Of a stretch of DNA of 37,856 nucleotides, positions 16,249 through 24,533 are shown in pieces; positions within the stretch are counted from its first letter, which is position 1; every line of letters starts with the position of its first letter. Source of the DNA: Streptomyces sparsogenes (GTDB lineage: Bacteria; Actinomycetota; Actinomycetes; Streptomycetales; Streptomycetaceae). A program made the position numbers and the translations under genes. The stretch spans positions 1-37,856 of the forward strand of contig NZ_MAXF01000198.1 of the NCBI RefSeq assembly GCF_001704635.1, in the 5' to 3' direction. A model generated the notes under the pieces. It was not told the DNA's origin. It made no database searches and worked only from the letters and a program-made list of their open reading frames with translations.

Positions 16249-18447
16249 GTGAAACAGGTCGTACAGAACTACAAGAGCGGTGAGCTCGCGGTGCTCGACG
16301 TGCCGGTGCCGGGGTGCAAGCCGGGGGGTGTGCTGGTGCGCAGCGCCTACTCGCTGATCTCCACCGGGACCGAGCTGATGAAGGTGTCCGAGGCCGGCAT
16401 GTCGATGCTGGGCAAGGCCCGTTCCCGCCCGGACCAGGTGGCCAAGGTCATGCAGAGCGTGGCCACCAACGGGGTGCCCGCCACCTACCGCAAGGTGATG
16501 GGCAAGCTGGACTCCTACACGCCGCTCGGCTACTCGCTGTGCGGGGTGGTCGAGCAGGTCGGCGCCGGGATCGACGACGTGGCCGTCGGTGACCTCGTGG
16601 CCTGCGCGGGCAACGAGCACGCGCTGCACGCCGAGCTGAACTGGGTGCCGAAGAACCTCTACGCCCGGGTGCCGGACGGCCTCGCGCCGCGGCACGCGGC
16701 CTTCGGCACCGTCGGGTCGATCGCGTTGCAGGGTGTCCGCCAGGGCGAGCCGCGCCTCGGTGAGGTGGCGCTGGTCATCGGCCTCGGGCTGATCGGGCAG
16801 CTGGTGGTGCAGCTCCTCACCGCCTCGGGAGTCCGGGTCGTCGGCGTGGACCCCGACCCGGTGCGCTGCGGGCTCGCCGAGCGCCTGGGCGCCGTGGCCT
16901 GCGGCGACCCCGCCTCCGCTGCCATGGAGGCCACCGTCGCCGAGCTCACCGACGGTCACGGTGTGGACCAGGTGTTCCTGGCCGCCGGTGGCGACAGCAA
17001 CCAGCCCGTCGAGCTGGCCGCCCGGCTGAGCCGGGACCGCGGCCGGGTCGTCGACATCGGCAAGTGCCGGCTGGACCTGCCGTGGAACGCGTACTACGAG
17101 AAGGAGCTCGACGTCCGGTTCTCCCGCAGCTACGGCCCCGGGCGCTACGACCCGGAGTACGAGCTGGAGGGGCGCGACTACCCGATCGGCTATGTGCGCT
17201 GGACGGAGCGCCGCAACCTGGCGTGTTTCCTCGATCTGCTCGCCCGCGGCCGCATCGACGTGGAGCCCCTGGTCTCCCACGTCGCCGACTTCGACGACGC
17301 CGTCGAGACGTACCGGCTCCTGAAGGACGGCGGCCTGAAGGCCGTGGCCGTGCTGTTCCGTTACCCCGGCCCGCCCGACCGGGCCGCGGAAGCGGTGGCC
17401 CCGGCGGTGGCCGTGCCCGCGGTGAAGCGACGGGGCGGCGGGGCGGCCGCTCCGGCCCGGGCCGCCGGGGCACCGGTGCGGCTGGCGTTCGTCGGCGCGG
17501 GAAACTACGCCACCTCGATGCTGCTGCCGCACCTGACGCGGCGCGACGGTGTCGAGTTGTCGACGGTCGTCACCACGACGGCGCTGTCCGCGGCCAACGC
17601 GCAGCGGAAGTTCGGCTTCGCCGGGGCGACCACGGATCTCGACGCGGTGCTCGGCGACACGTCCATCGACGCGGTGTTCGTGGTCACCCGGCACAGCTCG
17701 CACGCCGCACTGACCCGGAAGGCGCTGCTGGCCGGCAAGACGGTGTTCGTGGAGAAGCCCCTGGCCCTCACCGAGGACGAGCTGGCCGGTGTGCTCGCGG
17801 CGGTGGAGGAGTCCGGCAACGACCGGCTTCAGGTGGGCTTCAACCGCCGGTTCGCGCCGCTGCTGCGGGAGGCCAAGCAGCGGTTCGGCGCCCGTAGCGG
17901 TCCGGCGCACCTGCGCTACCTGGTCAACGCGGGCCGCCTCGACCACGGCAGCTGGTACCTCCGGCAGGGCACCGAGGGCTCGCGGTTCGTCGGCGAGGGC
18001 GGGCATTTCATCGACACGGCGAGCTGGCTGCTCGGTGCCGACCCGGTCTCGGTGTACGCCGTCGCCACCTCGGGCAACGACGACCTCCACGCCGTACTGC
18101 GCTACCCGGACGGGTCCACCGCCACCATCAGCTACGTCACCACCGGCCCGTCCGGCTTCCCCAAGGAGACGCTGGACCTGGTCGCGGACGGCCGTGCGCT
18201 GCGGCTCGACGACTTCGTCCGTGCCTCGGTCTACGACGGCCGCCGCAAGCAGTGGGTCGGTTCGCGGCTGCCCAAGGCCCGGGACAAGGGCCAGTCCGCC
18301 GAGCTGGCCGCGTTCGTCAGGGCCGTACGCACCGGCGGGCCGATGCCGGTGCCGCTGGAGTCGCTGGTCGCCACCACGGCGGCCACCCTCGCCGTGCCGG
18401 CCGGCCTGGCGGGCGGTGTCCCGGTGGCGTTGGCGGAGGCGCGATGA
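16249..18447 (+). CDS. Bi-domain oxidoreductase: zinc-type alcohol dehydrogenase fused to Gfo/Idh/MocA
   Basis: A 732-residue fusion. Residues 1 to ~370 are a medium-chain dehydrogenase/reductase: SAYSLISTGTELMK, LGYSLCGVVEQVGAGIDDVAVGD, VALVIGLGLIGQLVVQLL (NAD-binding) and HGVDQVFLAAGG. A linker of ~35 Ala/Pro residues follows. Residues ~408-732 are Gfo/Idh/MocA: RLAFVGAGNYATSMLLPHL (GxGxxA) and VFVEKPLALTEDEL (catalytic EKP), then GEGGHFIDTASWLLG. Both halves oxidise or reduce sugars or polyols. Fusions of this kind are often found beside heparinase II/III genes in polysaccharide loci, and the next gene here is one, overlapping by 4 nt. The substrate is unknown. It starts at GTG 16249 after GAGGAC. 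Confidence 0.92.
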   Translation: MKQVVQNYKSGELAVLDVPVPGCKPGGVLVRSAYSLISTGTELMKVSEAGMSMLGKARSRPDQVAKVMQSVATNGVPATYRKVMGKLDSYTPLGYSLCGVVEQVGAGIDDVAVGDLVACAGNEHALHAELNWVPKNLYARVPDGLAPRHAAFGTVGSIALQGVRQGEPRLGEVALVIGLGLIGQLVVQLLTASGVRVVGVDPDPVRCGLAERLGAVACGDPASAAMEATVAELTDGHGVDQVFLAAGGDSNQPVELAARLSRDRGRVVDIGKCRLDLPWNAYYEKELDVRFSRSYGPGRYDPEYELEGRDYPIGYVRWTERRNLACFLDLLARGRIDVEPLVSHVADFDDAVETYRLLKDGGLKAVAVLFRYPGPPDRAAEAVAPAVAVPAVKRRGGGAAAPARAAGAPVRLAFVGAGNYATSMLLPHLTRRDGVELSTVVTTTALSAANAQRKFGFAGATTDLDAVLGDTSIDAVFVVTRHSSHAALTRKALLAGKTVFVEKPLALTEDELAGVLAAVEESGNDRLQVGFNRRFAPLLREAKQRFGARSGPAHLRYLVNAGRLDHGSWYLRQGTEGSRFVGEGGHFIDTASWLLGADPVSVYAVATSGNDDLHAVLRYPDGSTATISYVTTGPSGFPKETLDLVADGRALRLDDFVRASVYDGRRKQWVGSRLPKARDKGQSAELAAFVRAVRTGGPMPVPLESLVATTAATLAVPAGLAGGVPVALAEAR

Positions 18448-20420
18448 CGGTCGGCTCGGGAAGTCCCGGCTGGTACCTGCGGCGGCTGTCCCGGATGGGG
18501 CCGCGGGAGATCGGCGGCCGTGCGGTCGACGCGGTGCGCAGGCGGCGGTGGCGGTCGGCGCCGCCGGACTGCCCGAGCGTGACCGGCGCCCGGTTCACCG
18601 CGGTACTGCCCGACGGGGCGATCGCCGCGGTGTCACCGGACGCCGCGAAACGCCTCGTCGCCGAGGCGGACCGGCTGATGGCCGGGCAGGCCGAGTACTT
18701 CGGGGTGGTCCGCGACGACCTGGTCGACCCCGACTGGTGCCACGACCCGAAGACCGGGCGCCGGGCGCCGTGGGGCCACGCCTTCGACGTGCCGTACCGG
18801 AACGAGGACGCGGTCGGGGACATCAAGCAGATCTGGGAGCCGTCCCGGCACCAGTACCTCACCCGGCTCGCCGCCGCCTACGCGATCACCGGGAACGAGC
18901 GGTACGCCGAGCGGGTGGCCGAGCACCTGCGGTCGTGGTGGGCGGCCAACGCGCCGCTGCGCGGGGTGCACTGGGTCAGCGGCATCGAGCTGGGGATCCG
19001 GCTGCTGTCCTGGGTGTGGATCCGCCGGCTGCTCGACGGCTGGCCGGGCGCGGCCGGGCTGTTCGAGGGCAACCCGGTGGCGCGGAACCAGATCTGGCAC
19101 CACCAGCGCTGGCTGGCCGCCTTCCCCAGCCGGGGGTCCTCGGCGAACAACCACGTCGTCGCCGAGGCCGCCGGGCAGTTCGCCGCGGCCTGCGCGTTCG
19201 GCTGGTTCCCCGACTCGGCGCGCTGGCGGGCCGGTGCGCTGCGGTCGCTGGAGCGGCACCTGCGGAGCAACACCTTCCACTCCGGCCTCAACCGCGAGCT
19301 GGCCACCGAGTACCACGGGCTCGTGCTCGAACTCGGCCTGGCCGCGGTGGCCGAGGCGGACGCCGCCGGGGTGCCGGTCCCCGCGTCGATCCGGCTGGTG
19401 CTGCTGCGGATGACCGACGCGCTCGCGGCCGTGGTGGACGGCCGGCTGCGGCCGCCGCGCCAGGGGGACGCGGACGACGGGCACGGCCTGGTCGTGGACG
19501 GCGCGGGCACCGACCGCTGGGCCTCGCTGCTGGCCACCGGGGACGCCGTGTTCGGCCGGCTCGACTGGTGGCCGACGGTGACCGCCACCGATGTGCGCAC
19601 CCCGCTGCTGGCCGCGCTCGTCCGGCCGTACGGGAAGCACGGAGCGGCGCCGGCCGTGGCCCGCCCGGCCCGCCGGCCGGCCCACTTCGCCGACGCGGGG
19701 ATGACCATCCTGCGCGGGCCGGCGGAGATCTGGTGCCGCTGCGACGGGGGTCCGCACGGGTTCCTGTCCATCGCCGCGCACGCCCACGCGGACGCGCTGT
19801 CCGTGGAGGTCCGGCACGACGGGGTCGACGTGCTCGCCGACCCGGGGACGTTCTGCTACCACGGGCAGCCCGCGTGGCGGCGGTACTTCCGCTCGACCCT
19901 CGGCCACAACACCCTGCAACTGGACGGCGATGACCAGTCGGTCTCCGGCGGCCCGTTCCTGTGGACCCGCCATGCCCGCAGCCGCGTCCTGCTCGCGGAC
20001 ACCTCCGGCGCCTCTGCCGGGGGGACGGCCCGCTGGTGCGCCGAGCACGACGGTTATCTGCCCTCCGTGCACCGCCGCCGGGTGGAGCTGACACCCGCGG
20101 CCGAGGAGCTGACAGTGGTCGACGAGGTGCGCGGCCCCCGCCGGGCCGTGCGCCTGGCGTTCCACCTCGGCCCGGCGATCACCGCTGACCTGGTGGGGAA
20201 CCGGGCACGGCTCACCTGGGCCCGGGACGGCGAGGACCGCTCCGCGGTGCTCGACCTGCCCGGGCAACTGTCCTGGCGGGCGCACCGCGGGGAGACCGAC
20301 CCGCCACTGGGCTGGTACTCGGCGGGCTTCGGGCGCAAGGAACCCGCCACCACGCTGGTCGGTACCGGCTTCGCCGACGGCGTGGAGGGGTTCACCACCG
20401 TGCTCAGGTTCCGCGGCTAG
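18444..20420 (+). CDS. Heparinase II/III / alginate-lyase family protein
   Basis: A 658-residue protein of the uronic-acid polysaccharide lyase superfamily. The N-terminal (alpha/alpha) toroid half includes DIKQIWEPSRHQYL, HWVSGIELGIRLLSWVW, SSANNHVVAEAAGQFAAA (about 235) and TEYHGLVLELGLA. The C-terminal beta-sandwich half includes HAHADALSVEVRHDGVDVLADPGTFCYHG (starts about 445) and LGHNTLQLDG. The conserved Asn-His, Tyr-His and His-x-His motifs expected for catalysis are present. No signal peptide is visible; the N-terminus (GWYLRRLSRMGPREIGGR) is basic, so the protein may work in the cytoplasm or leave by an unrecognised route. Lyases in such loci may trim or release polymer, or edit lipid-linked units. 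The ATG overlaps the preceding stop (ATGA). Confidence 0.88.
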   Translation: MTVGSGSPGWYLRRLSRMGPREIGGRAVDAVRRRRWRSAPPDCPSVTGARFTAVLPDGAIAAVSPDAAKRLVAEADRLMAGQAEYFGVVRDDLVDPDWCHDPKTGRRAPWGHAFDVPYRNEDAVGDIKQIWEPSRHQYLTRLAAAYAITGNERYAERVAEHLRSWWAANAPLRGVHWVSGIELGIRLLSWVWIRRLLDGWPGAAGLFEGNPVARNQIWHHQRWLAAFPSRGSSANNHVVAEAAGQFAAACAFGWFPDSARWRAGALRSLERHLRSNTFHSGLNRELATEYHGLVLELGLAAVAEADAAGVPVPASIRLVLLRMTDALAAVVDGRLRPPRQGDADDGHGLVVDGAGTDRWASLLATGDAVFGRLDWWPTVTATDVRTPLLAALVRPYGKHGAAPAVARPARRPAHFADAGMTILRGPAEIWCRCDGGPHGFLSIAAHAHADALSVEVRHDGVDVLADPGTFCYHGQPAWRRYFRSTLGHNTLQLDGDDQSVSGGPFLWTRHARSRVLLADTSGASAGGTARWCAEHDGYLPSVHRRRVELTPAAEELTVVDEVRGPRRAVRLAFHLGPAITADLVGNRARLTWARDGEDRSAVLDLPGQLSWRAHRGETDPPLGWYSAGFGRKEPATTLVGTGFADGVEGFTTVLRFRG

Positions 20421-20429
20421 GAGGGGCGC

Positions 20430-21971
20430 GTGGTGATCAGGAGGGGGCACCGGGCGTGGCCGGCGGCGCCGCTGGTGCTGGTCCTGCTGGCGGCGACCGG
20501 CTGTACGAGCGCGTCGGACGCCCCGGCGGAGCCGACCGGTGCGTCCGCCACGTCCGGTGCGCCCGCCAGGTCCGTCGCCCGGGTGTGCGCCGAGCCCGCG
20601 GCGGGGCCGGCGAAGGCGCCGCCGGGCGCGGTGACGGTCGACCCCGCGGTGATCGGTGACCTGGCCGCGAAGACCAGGAGCAGCCCCGCGAACACCACGT
20701 TCTGGCTTCGACCGGGCGAGCACAGGCTCGAGCCGGACCGCTACGCCCAGGTCGTGCCCAAGCAGGGGGACCGCTACCTCGGCGCGCCGGGCGCGGTGCT
20801 CGACGGCCGGAAGGTCAACCAGTACGCCTTCGGCGGTACCGCCCGTGACGTCACCATCAGCCATCTGACCGTGCAGCGTTTCGTCGCGCCGAACAACGAG
20901 GGCGTGGTCAACCACGACATGGCCGACGGCTGGGTGATCGAGCACGCGAAGATCCAGGACAACTCCGGCGCGGGGCTGATGGCCGGGGCCCGCCAGCGGG
21001 TCCGCGCCAGCTGTCTGCGCGACAACGGGCAGTACGGAATGAACGCGTACAAGACCGGCGACTCCATCAGGGGCCTGGTGGTCGAGGGCAACGAGATCAC
21101 GGGCAACAACACCGACGACTGGGAGCGGCGGCGGCCGGGTTGCGGCTGCACCGGAGGCGTCAAGTTCTGGGCCGTCAACGGCGCCGACATCCGCGGCAAC
21201 TGGGTGCACGGCAACCGCGGAGCCGGGTTGTGGGCGGACAACAACAACAACGACTTCCGCATCGAGGGCAACCTGCTGGAGGCCAACGACGGTGCCGCGC
21301 TGGTGTACGAGACCAGCTACAACGCGGTCATCCGCGACAACACCATCCGGCGGAACAACTGGGTGGAGGGCCGCGAGAACGCGGACCGCGGCGACGACTT
21401 CCCGTACGCGACGGTCTACGTGTCCGAGGCCGGCGGCGAACCACGGATCCCGGCCCGTACGGACAAGATCGAGGTCTACCGGAACGTGCTGGAGAACAAC
21501 TGGAACGGGATCACCCTGTGGGAGAACGCCGACCGGTTCTGCAACAGCCCGGCCAACACCTCGACCGGTTACTGCACCTTGCTGGTGAAGGACACCTCCC
21601 GCTGCGCGCGGCCGGCCATCGCCACCGCACCGCTCTACGCCGACTGCCGGTGGAAGACCCAGCGGGTGGACATCCACGGCAACCGCTTCGTGCTGGACAC
21701 ATCCGTCGTCAAGTGCGCGGCGGCGGTGTGCGACCGCATGGCGGTGCTGGCCAACTACGGCACCTATCCGGACTGGTCGCCGTACCGGGGCAAGCGGGTG
21801 GCCGAGGCGATCACCCACAAGCAGCACAACCGCTGGCACGACAATGTCTACCGCGGGCCTTGGAGCTTCGTCGCGGGCGACCCGGGACACACGCTCGAAC
21901 CCGGGCAGTGGCAGGGCGCCTCGTACCAGCAGGACGCGGGCAGCACCTTCGGCCCACAGGCCGGTGATTGA
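20430..21971 (+). CDS. Right-handed parallel beta-helix lipoprotein
   Basis: A 513-residue secreted protein. The N-terminus WPAAPLVLVLLAATGC is a lipoprotein signal with the Cys at residue ~23, followed by an Ala/Ser/Pro linker. From about residue 80 the sequence is a run of imperfect ~22-residue beta-helix coils (ISHLTVQRF, VIEHAKIQDNSGAGL, IRGLVVEGNEITGNN, ADIRGNWVHGNRGAGLW, RIEGNLLEANDGAALVYE, VIRDNTIRRNNW). Six or more Cys occur in the last third (FCNSP, GYCTLL, RCARP, DCRWK, KCAAAVCDR), suggesting disulfides. Beta-helix proteins of this kind include polysaccharide lyases, hydrolases and C5-epimerases; no catalytic triad can be assigned. AGGAGGGG lies 4-5 nt before the GTG at 20430. It probably acts on the exported polymer. 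Confidence 0.88.
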   Translation: MVIRRGHRAWPAAPLVLVLLAATGCTSASDAPAEPTGASATSGAPARSVARVCAEPAAGPAKAPPGAVTVDPAVIGDLAAKTRSSPANTTFWLRPGEHRLEPDRYAQVVPKQGDRYLGAPGAVLDGRKVNQYAFGGTARDVTISHLTVQRFVAPNNEGVVNHDMADGWVIEHAKIQDNSGAGLMAGARQRVRASCLRDNGQYGMNAYKTGDSIRGLVVEGNEITGNNTDDWERRRPGCGCTGGVKFWAVNGADIRGNWVHGNRGAGLWADNNNNDFRIEGNLLEANDGAALVYETSYNAVIRDNTIRRNNWVEGRENADRGDDFPYATVYVSEAGGEPRIPARTDKIEVYRNVLENNWNGITLWENADRFCNSPANTSTGYCTLLVKDTSRCARPAIATAPLYADCRWKTQRVDIHGNRFVLDTSVVKCAAAVCDRMAVLANYGTYPDWSPYRGKRVAEAITHKQHNRWHDNVYRGPWSFVAGDPGHTLEPGQWQGASYQQDAGSTFGPQAGD

Positions 21972-21972
21972 G

Positions 21973-23295
21973 ATGGCCGGGGACCTGATGCGCGGCGGGC
22001 CGCCGGGCGGACCGGACGCGGCGGGTACGCGGCCCGGTGCCGGACCACGCCCCGCCGGCCCACCGAAGGCCGTCTGGATCGTCTGGGCGCTGCTGGGCCT
22101 CAACACGCTCGGCTCCGCCGGGGCGAAGACCATCGTCACGCTGCCCCGCTCCCTCATCCAGATGGCCACCATGGGCGCGCTGGTCGCCGCGTTCGCGCTG
22201 GCGCTCCTGCTCAATCTGCACCTGCGCGTCCGGGCCAGCGCCTTCGTGTTCCTGCTCACCCTGCTGCTGGTGCCGAGCGTGATCTCCAGCCTGCACCTGG
22301 GAGTCGGGCCCGGCGCGCTGTTCCGCTGCACCCGGCTGGCTCTGTTCGTCGGCACGCTGTGGCTGCTCAGCCGCTGGTGGGACGGCGGCCTGACGTTCGT
22401 CCGCCACCACATCCGGATGTACTTCGCGGTGCTCGTGTCGGTGGCCGCCGGCCTGGCCATCTCCCCGGGCACGGCCATGCCCGAGTACTACGGCGGGCGG
22501 CTGGTCGGCGCCTTGTGGCCGCTCACCCCGCCGCAGATCGGACAGTACTCGGCGGTGATCACCGGGCTCACCGTGCTGCTCCTGCTGGGCCGCCGGACCA
22601 CCGGGGCCGGCGCGGCGCTGGTCATCGTGCCCACGCTCGTGCTGCTCGCGATGACCCACACCCGGACGGCCACGGTCGGCCTGCTCGTCGGGCTGGTGCT
22701 GGCGATCGGCTCGCTCATCCTGACCAGCGCCGCCGCCCGCCGGTTCTTCGCCTGGACGGTGCTGTGCGCCACGGTGGCCGCGGTGGCGTTCAGCTCCGCG
22801 CTGCGGGCGTGGTTCCTGCGCGGGCAGAGCCAGGAGAACTTCTCCAACCTCACCGGCCGGGCCAAGGTCTGGGACGCCCTGCTGGCAGCGCCCCGGACCA
22901 CCGGGGAGAAGGTGTTCGGCACGGGCCTGGGCGACAAGTCGTTCGGCGGGCTGCCGATCGACAACAGCTGGCTGGCCGTCTACAACGAGCAGGGTCTGGT
23001 CGGCATCGCCATCGTGGCGGCGATCCTCCTCGTGCTGGGCGGCGTCGCGCTGCTGCGGCCGCCGTCGCTGCCGAGGGCCTGCGCGATCTTCCTGATCAGC
23101 TATGTCGCGATCTCGTCGTACACCGAGGCCGGTCTCGGCGACGCCTCGCCGTACCTGCTGCATCTGGCCCTGGCCGCCTCGCTCCTCGTGGCACCGGCAA
23201 CGGCACCGGCACCCGCCGCGGCCGGGCCCCTCCCGACGCCCGCTCCCCCTCGACGACGTGTCCCGCGCTGGGCCCGGGACCGGAAGGTGACCTGA
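21973..23295 (+). CDS. Wzy-like O-antigen/exopolysaccharide polymerase
   Basis: A 440-residue protein with about ten to twelve membrane segments, beginning near residue 37 (AVWIVWALLGLNTLG). The O-antigen ligase/polymerase (Wzy_C) signature is in the large loop: THTRTATVGLLVGLVLAIG, then LTGRAKVWDALLAAP, GTGLGD, and IDNSWLAVYNEQGLVGIAIVA. It should join repeat units on the outer membrane face at the expense of the polyprenyl diphosphate carrier. The ATG at 21973 follows the previous stop by 1 nt; the first ~35 residues are Gly/Pro-rich and cytoplasmic. The C-terminal ~35 residues are also Pro/Ala-rich and probably cytoplasmic. Confidence 0.88.
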   Translation: MAGDLMRGGPPGGPDAAGTRPGAGPRPAGPPKAVWIVWALLGLNTLGSAGAKTIVTLPRSLIQMATMGALVAAFALALLLNLHLRVRASAFVFLLTLLLVPSVISSLHLGVGPGALFRCTRLALFVGTLWLLSRWWDGGLTFVRHHIRMYFAVLVSVAAGLAISPGTAMPEYYGGRLVGALWPLTPPQIGQYSAVITGLTVLLLLGRRTTGAGAALVIVPTLVLLAMTHTRTATVGLLVGLVLAIGSLILTSAAARRFFAWTVLCATVAAVAFSSALRAWFLRGQSQENFSNLTGRAKVWDALLAAPRTTGEKVFGTGLGDKSFGGLPIDNSWLAVYNEQGLVGIAIVAAILLVLGGVALLRPPSLPRACAIFLISYVAISSYTEAGLGDASPYLLHLALAASLLVAPATAPAPAAAGPLPTPAPPRRRVPRWARDRKVT

Positions 23296-23297
23296 GC

Positions 23298-24533
23298 ATG
23301 CACGTCCTCGTGGTGCACAACCGCTACTCCTCGGCGCAGCCGAGCGGCGAGAACAGGGTCGTCGACGAGGAGGTGGGGCTGCTGCGCGCGGCCGGCCACC
23401 GGGTCGACGTGTTCGAGCGGCGCAGCGACGACATCGCCACCCGGTCCCTGCTCGGCAAGGCCGCGGTGCCGCTCCTCGTACCGTGGAACCCGGCGGTCCG
23501 CACGGAGCTCGCCGCCCGGCTGCGCGCCGAGCGACCGGACGTGGTGCACATCCACAACGTCTTCCCGCTTCTGTCGCCCGCGGTGCTGGCCGCCTGCGCC
23601 GATGCCGGCGTGCCGGTCGTCGCCACGCTGCACAACTACACCCAGGTGTGCCCGCCCGGCACGCTGCACCGGGACGGCCGGCTGTGCACCGAGTGCGTCG
23701 GGTCGGCGGTGTCCCTGCCCGCCGTCCGGCACGGCTGCTACCGCGGCTCCCGGCTGGCGACGGTGCCGCTCGCGGTCAGCCTGTCGGTCAACCGTCGGCG
23801 GTGGTGGTCCGGCGTGGAGCGGTTCTTCTGCATCTCCGCGGCGCAGCGCGACATCCTGGTGCGGTCCGGCATGCCGGGTGAGCGGCTGGCGGTGAAGCAC
23901 AACTTCGTGCCGGACCCGGGCGCGCGCCGGGTGGGCGACGGCGAGCATCTGCTCTTCCTCGGGCGGCTCGCGGAGGCCAAGGGCGTGCGGCTGCTCATGG
24001 CCACATGGGACCGGATCGCAGCGGGCGGCGGTGTGGGGGTGCCGCTCGTGATCGCCGGCGCGGGGCCGCTGGAGGACGAGGTGGCCGCCTGGGCGGCGGG
24101 CCGGGACGACGTGCGGTACGCCGGGCTCTACGGCCCGGATCGGTGCCGGCGGGCCATCGCGCGCTCGGTCGCCGTGGTGGCTCCCTCGATGTCCCTGGAG
24201 ACGTTCGGCCTGGTGGTCGCGGAGGCGATGGCGGCGGGGGTGCCGGCCGTCGCCGCCGGTCACGGCGCCTTCGTCGAACTCGTCGAGGAAGGGGTGACCG
24301 GGTTGCTGCACCGGCCGGGCGAGGCCGCCTCGCTGGCGTCCTGCCTGCGCCGGATCACGGCGGAGCCGGACCGCAACCGGGACATGGGCCGGGCGGCCCG
24401 GCGCCGTTACGAGCAGGGCTTCAGCCCGGCCGTCGGCCTCGAGCGCCTGGTGGACGAGTACCGCACCGCGATCGCGGTGCGGTCGGAATCAAGTCGGAAT
24501 CAATGGGGGGAATCAATGGGGGGCAGTAAATGA
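23298..24533 (+). CDS. Glycosyltransferase family 4 protein
   Basis: A 411-residue GT-B enzyme. The acceptor domain opens MHVLVVHNRYSSAQPSGEN and contains DVVHIHNVFPLLSPAVLAA and VATLHNYTQVCPPG. A cysteine-rich patch follows (CPPGTLHRDGRLCTECVG...HGC), typical of a GT4 subgroup in Gram-positive capsule loci. The donor domain includes LLFLGRLAEAKGVRLLM, IAGAGPLEDEV and SLETFGLVVAEAMAAGVPAVA. It should add a sugar to the lipid-linked unit in the cytoplasm. The ATG at 23298 lies 2 bp after the polymerase stop. The last residues (ESSRNQWGESMGGSK) are encoded by a short repeat that also provides the ribosome binding site of the next gene. Confidence 0.91.
   Translation: MHVLVVHNRYSSAQPSGENRVVDEEVGLLRAAGHRVDVFERRSDDIATRSLLGKAAVPLLVPWNPAVRTELAARLRAERPDVVHIHNVFPLLSPAVLAACADAGVPVVATLHNYTQVCPPGTLHRDGRLCTECVGSAVSLPAVRHGCYRGSRLATVPLAVSLSVNRRRWWSGVERFFCISAAQRDILVRSGMPGERLAVKHNFVPDPGARRVGDGEHLLFLGRLAEAKGVRLLMATWDRIAAGGGVGVPLVIAGAGPLEDEVAAWAAGRDDVRYAGLYGPDRCRRAIARSVAVVAPSMSLETFGLVVAEAMAAGVPAVAAGHGAFVELVEEGVTGLLHRPGEAASLASCLRRITAEPDRNRDMGRAARRRYEQGFSPAVGLERLVDEYRTAIAVRSESSRNQWGESMGGSK
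24485..24523 (+). repeat. Three-fold GGAATCAA repeat at a gene junction
   Basis: GGAATCAA occurs at 24485, 24496 and 24509; the last two copies are followed by TGGGG. The final G-run (24518-24523) sits 6 nt before the methyltransferase ATG at 24530 and probably acts as its Shine-Dalgarno. The local base composition differs from the genes on either side. Confidence 0.6.

Noticed and set aside
15715..18090. A second long antisense open frame opposite the asparagine synthase and bi-domain oxidoreductase genes
   Set aside because: It is the same composition effect; no start with a ribosome binding site and no recognisable domain.
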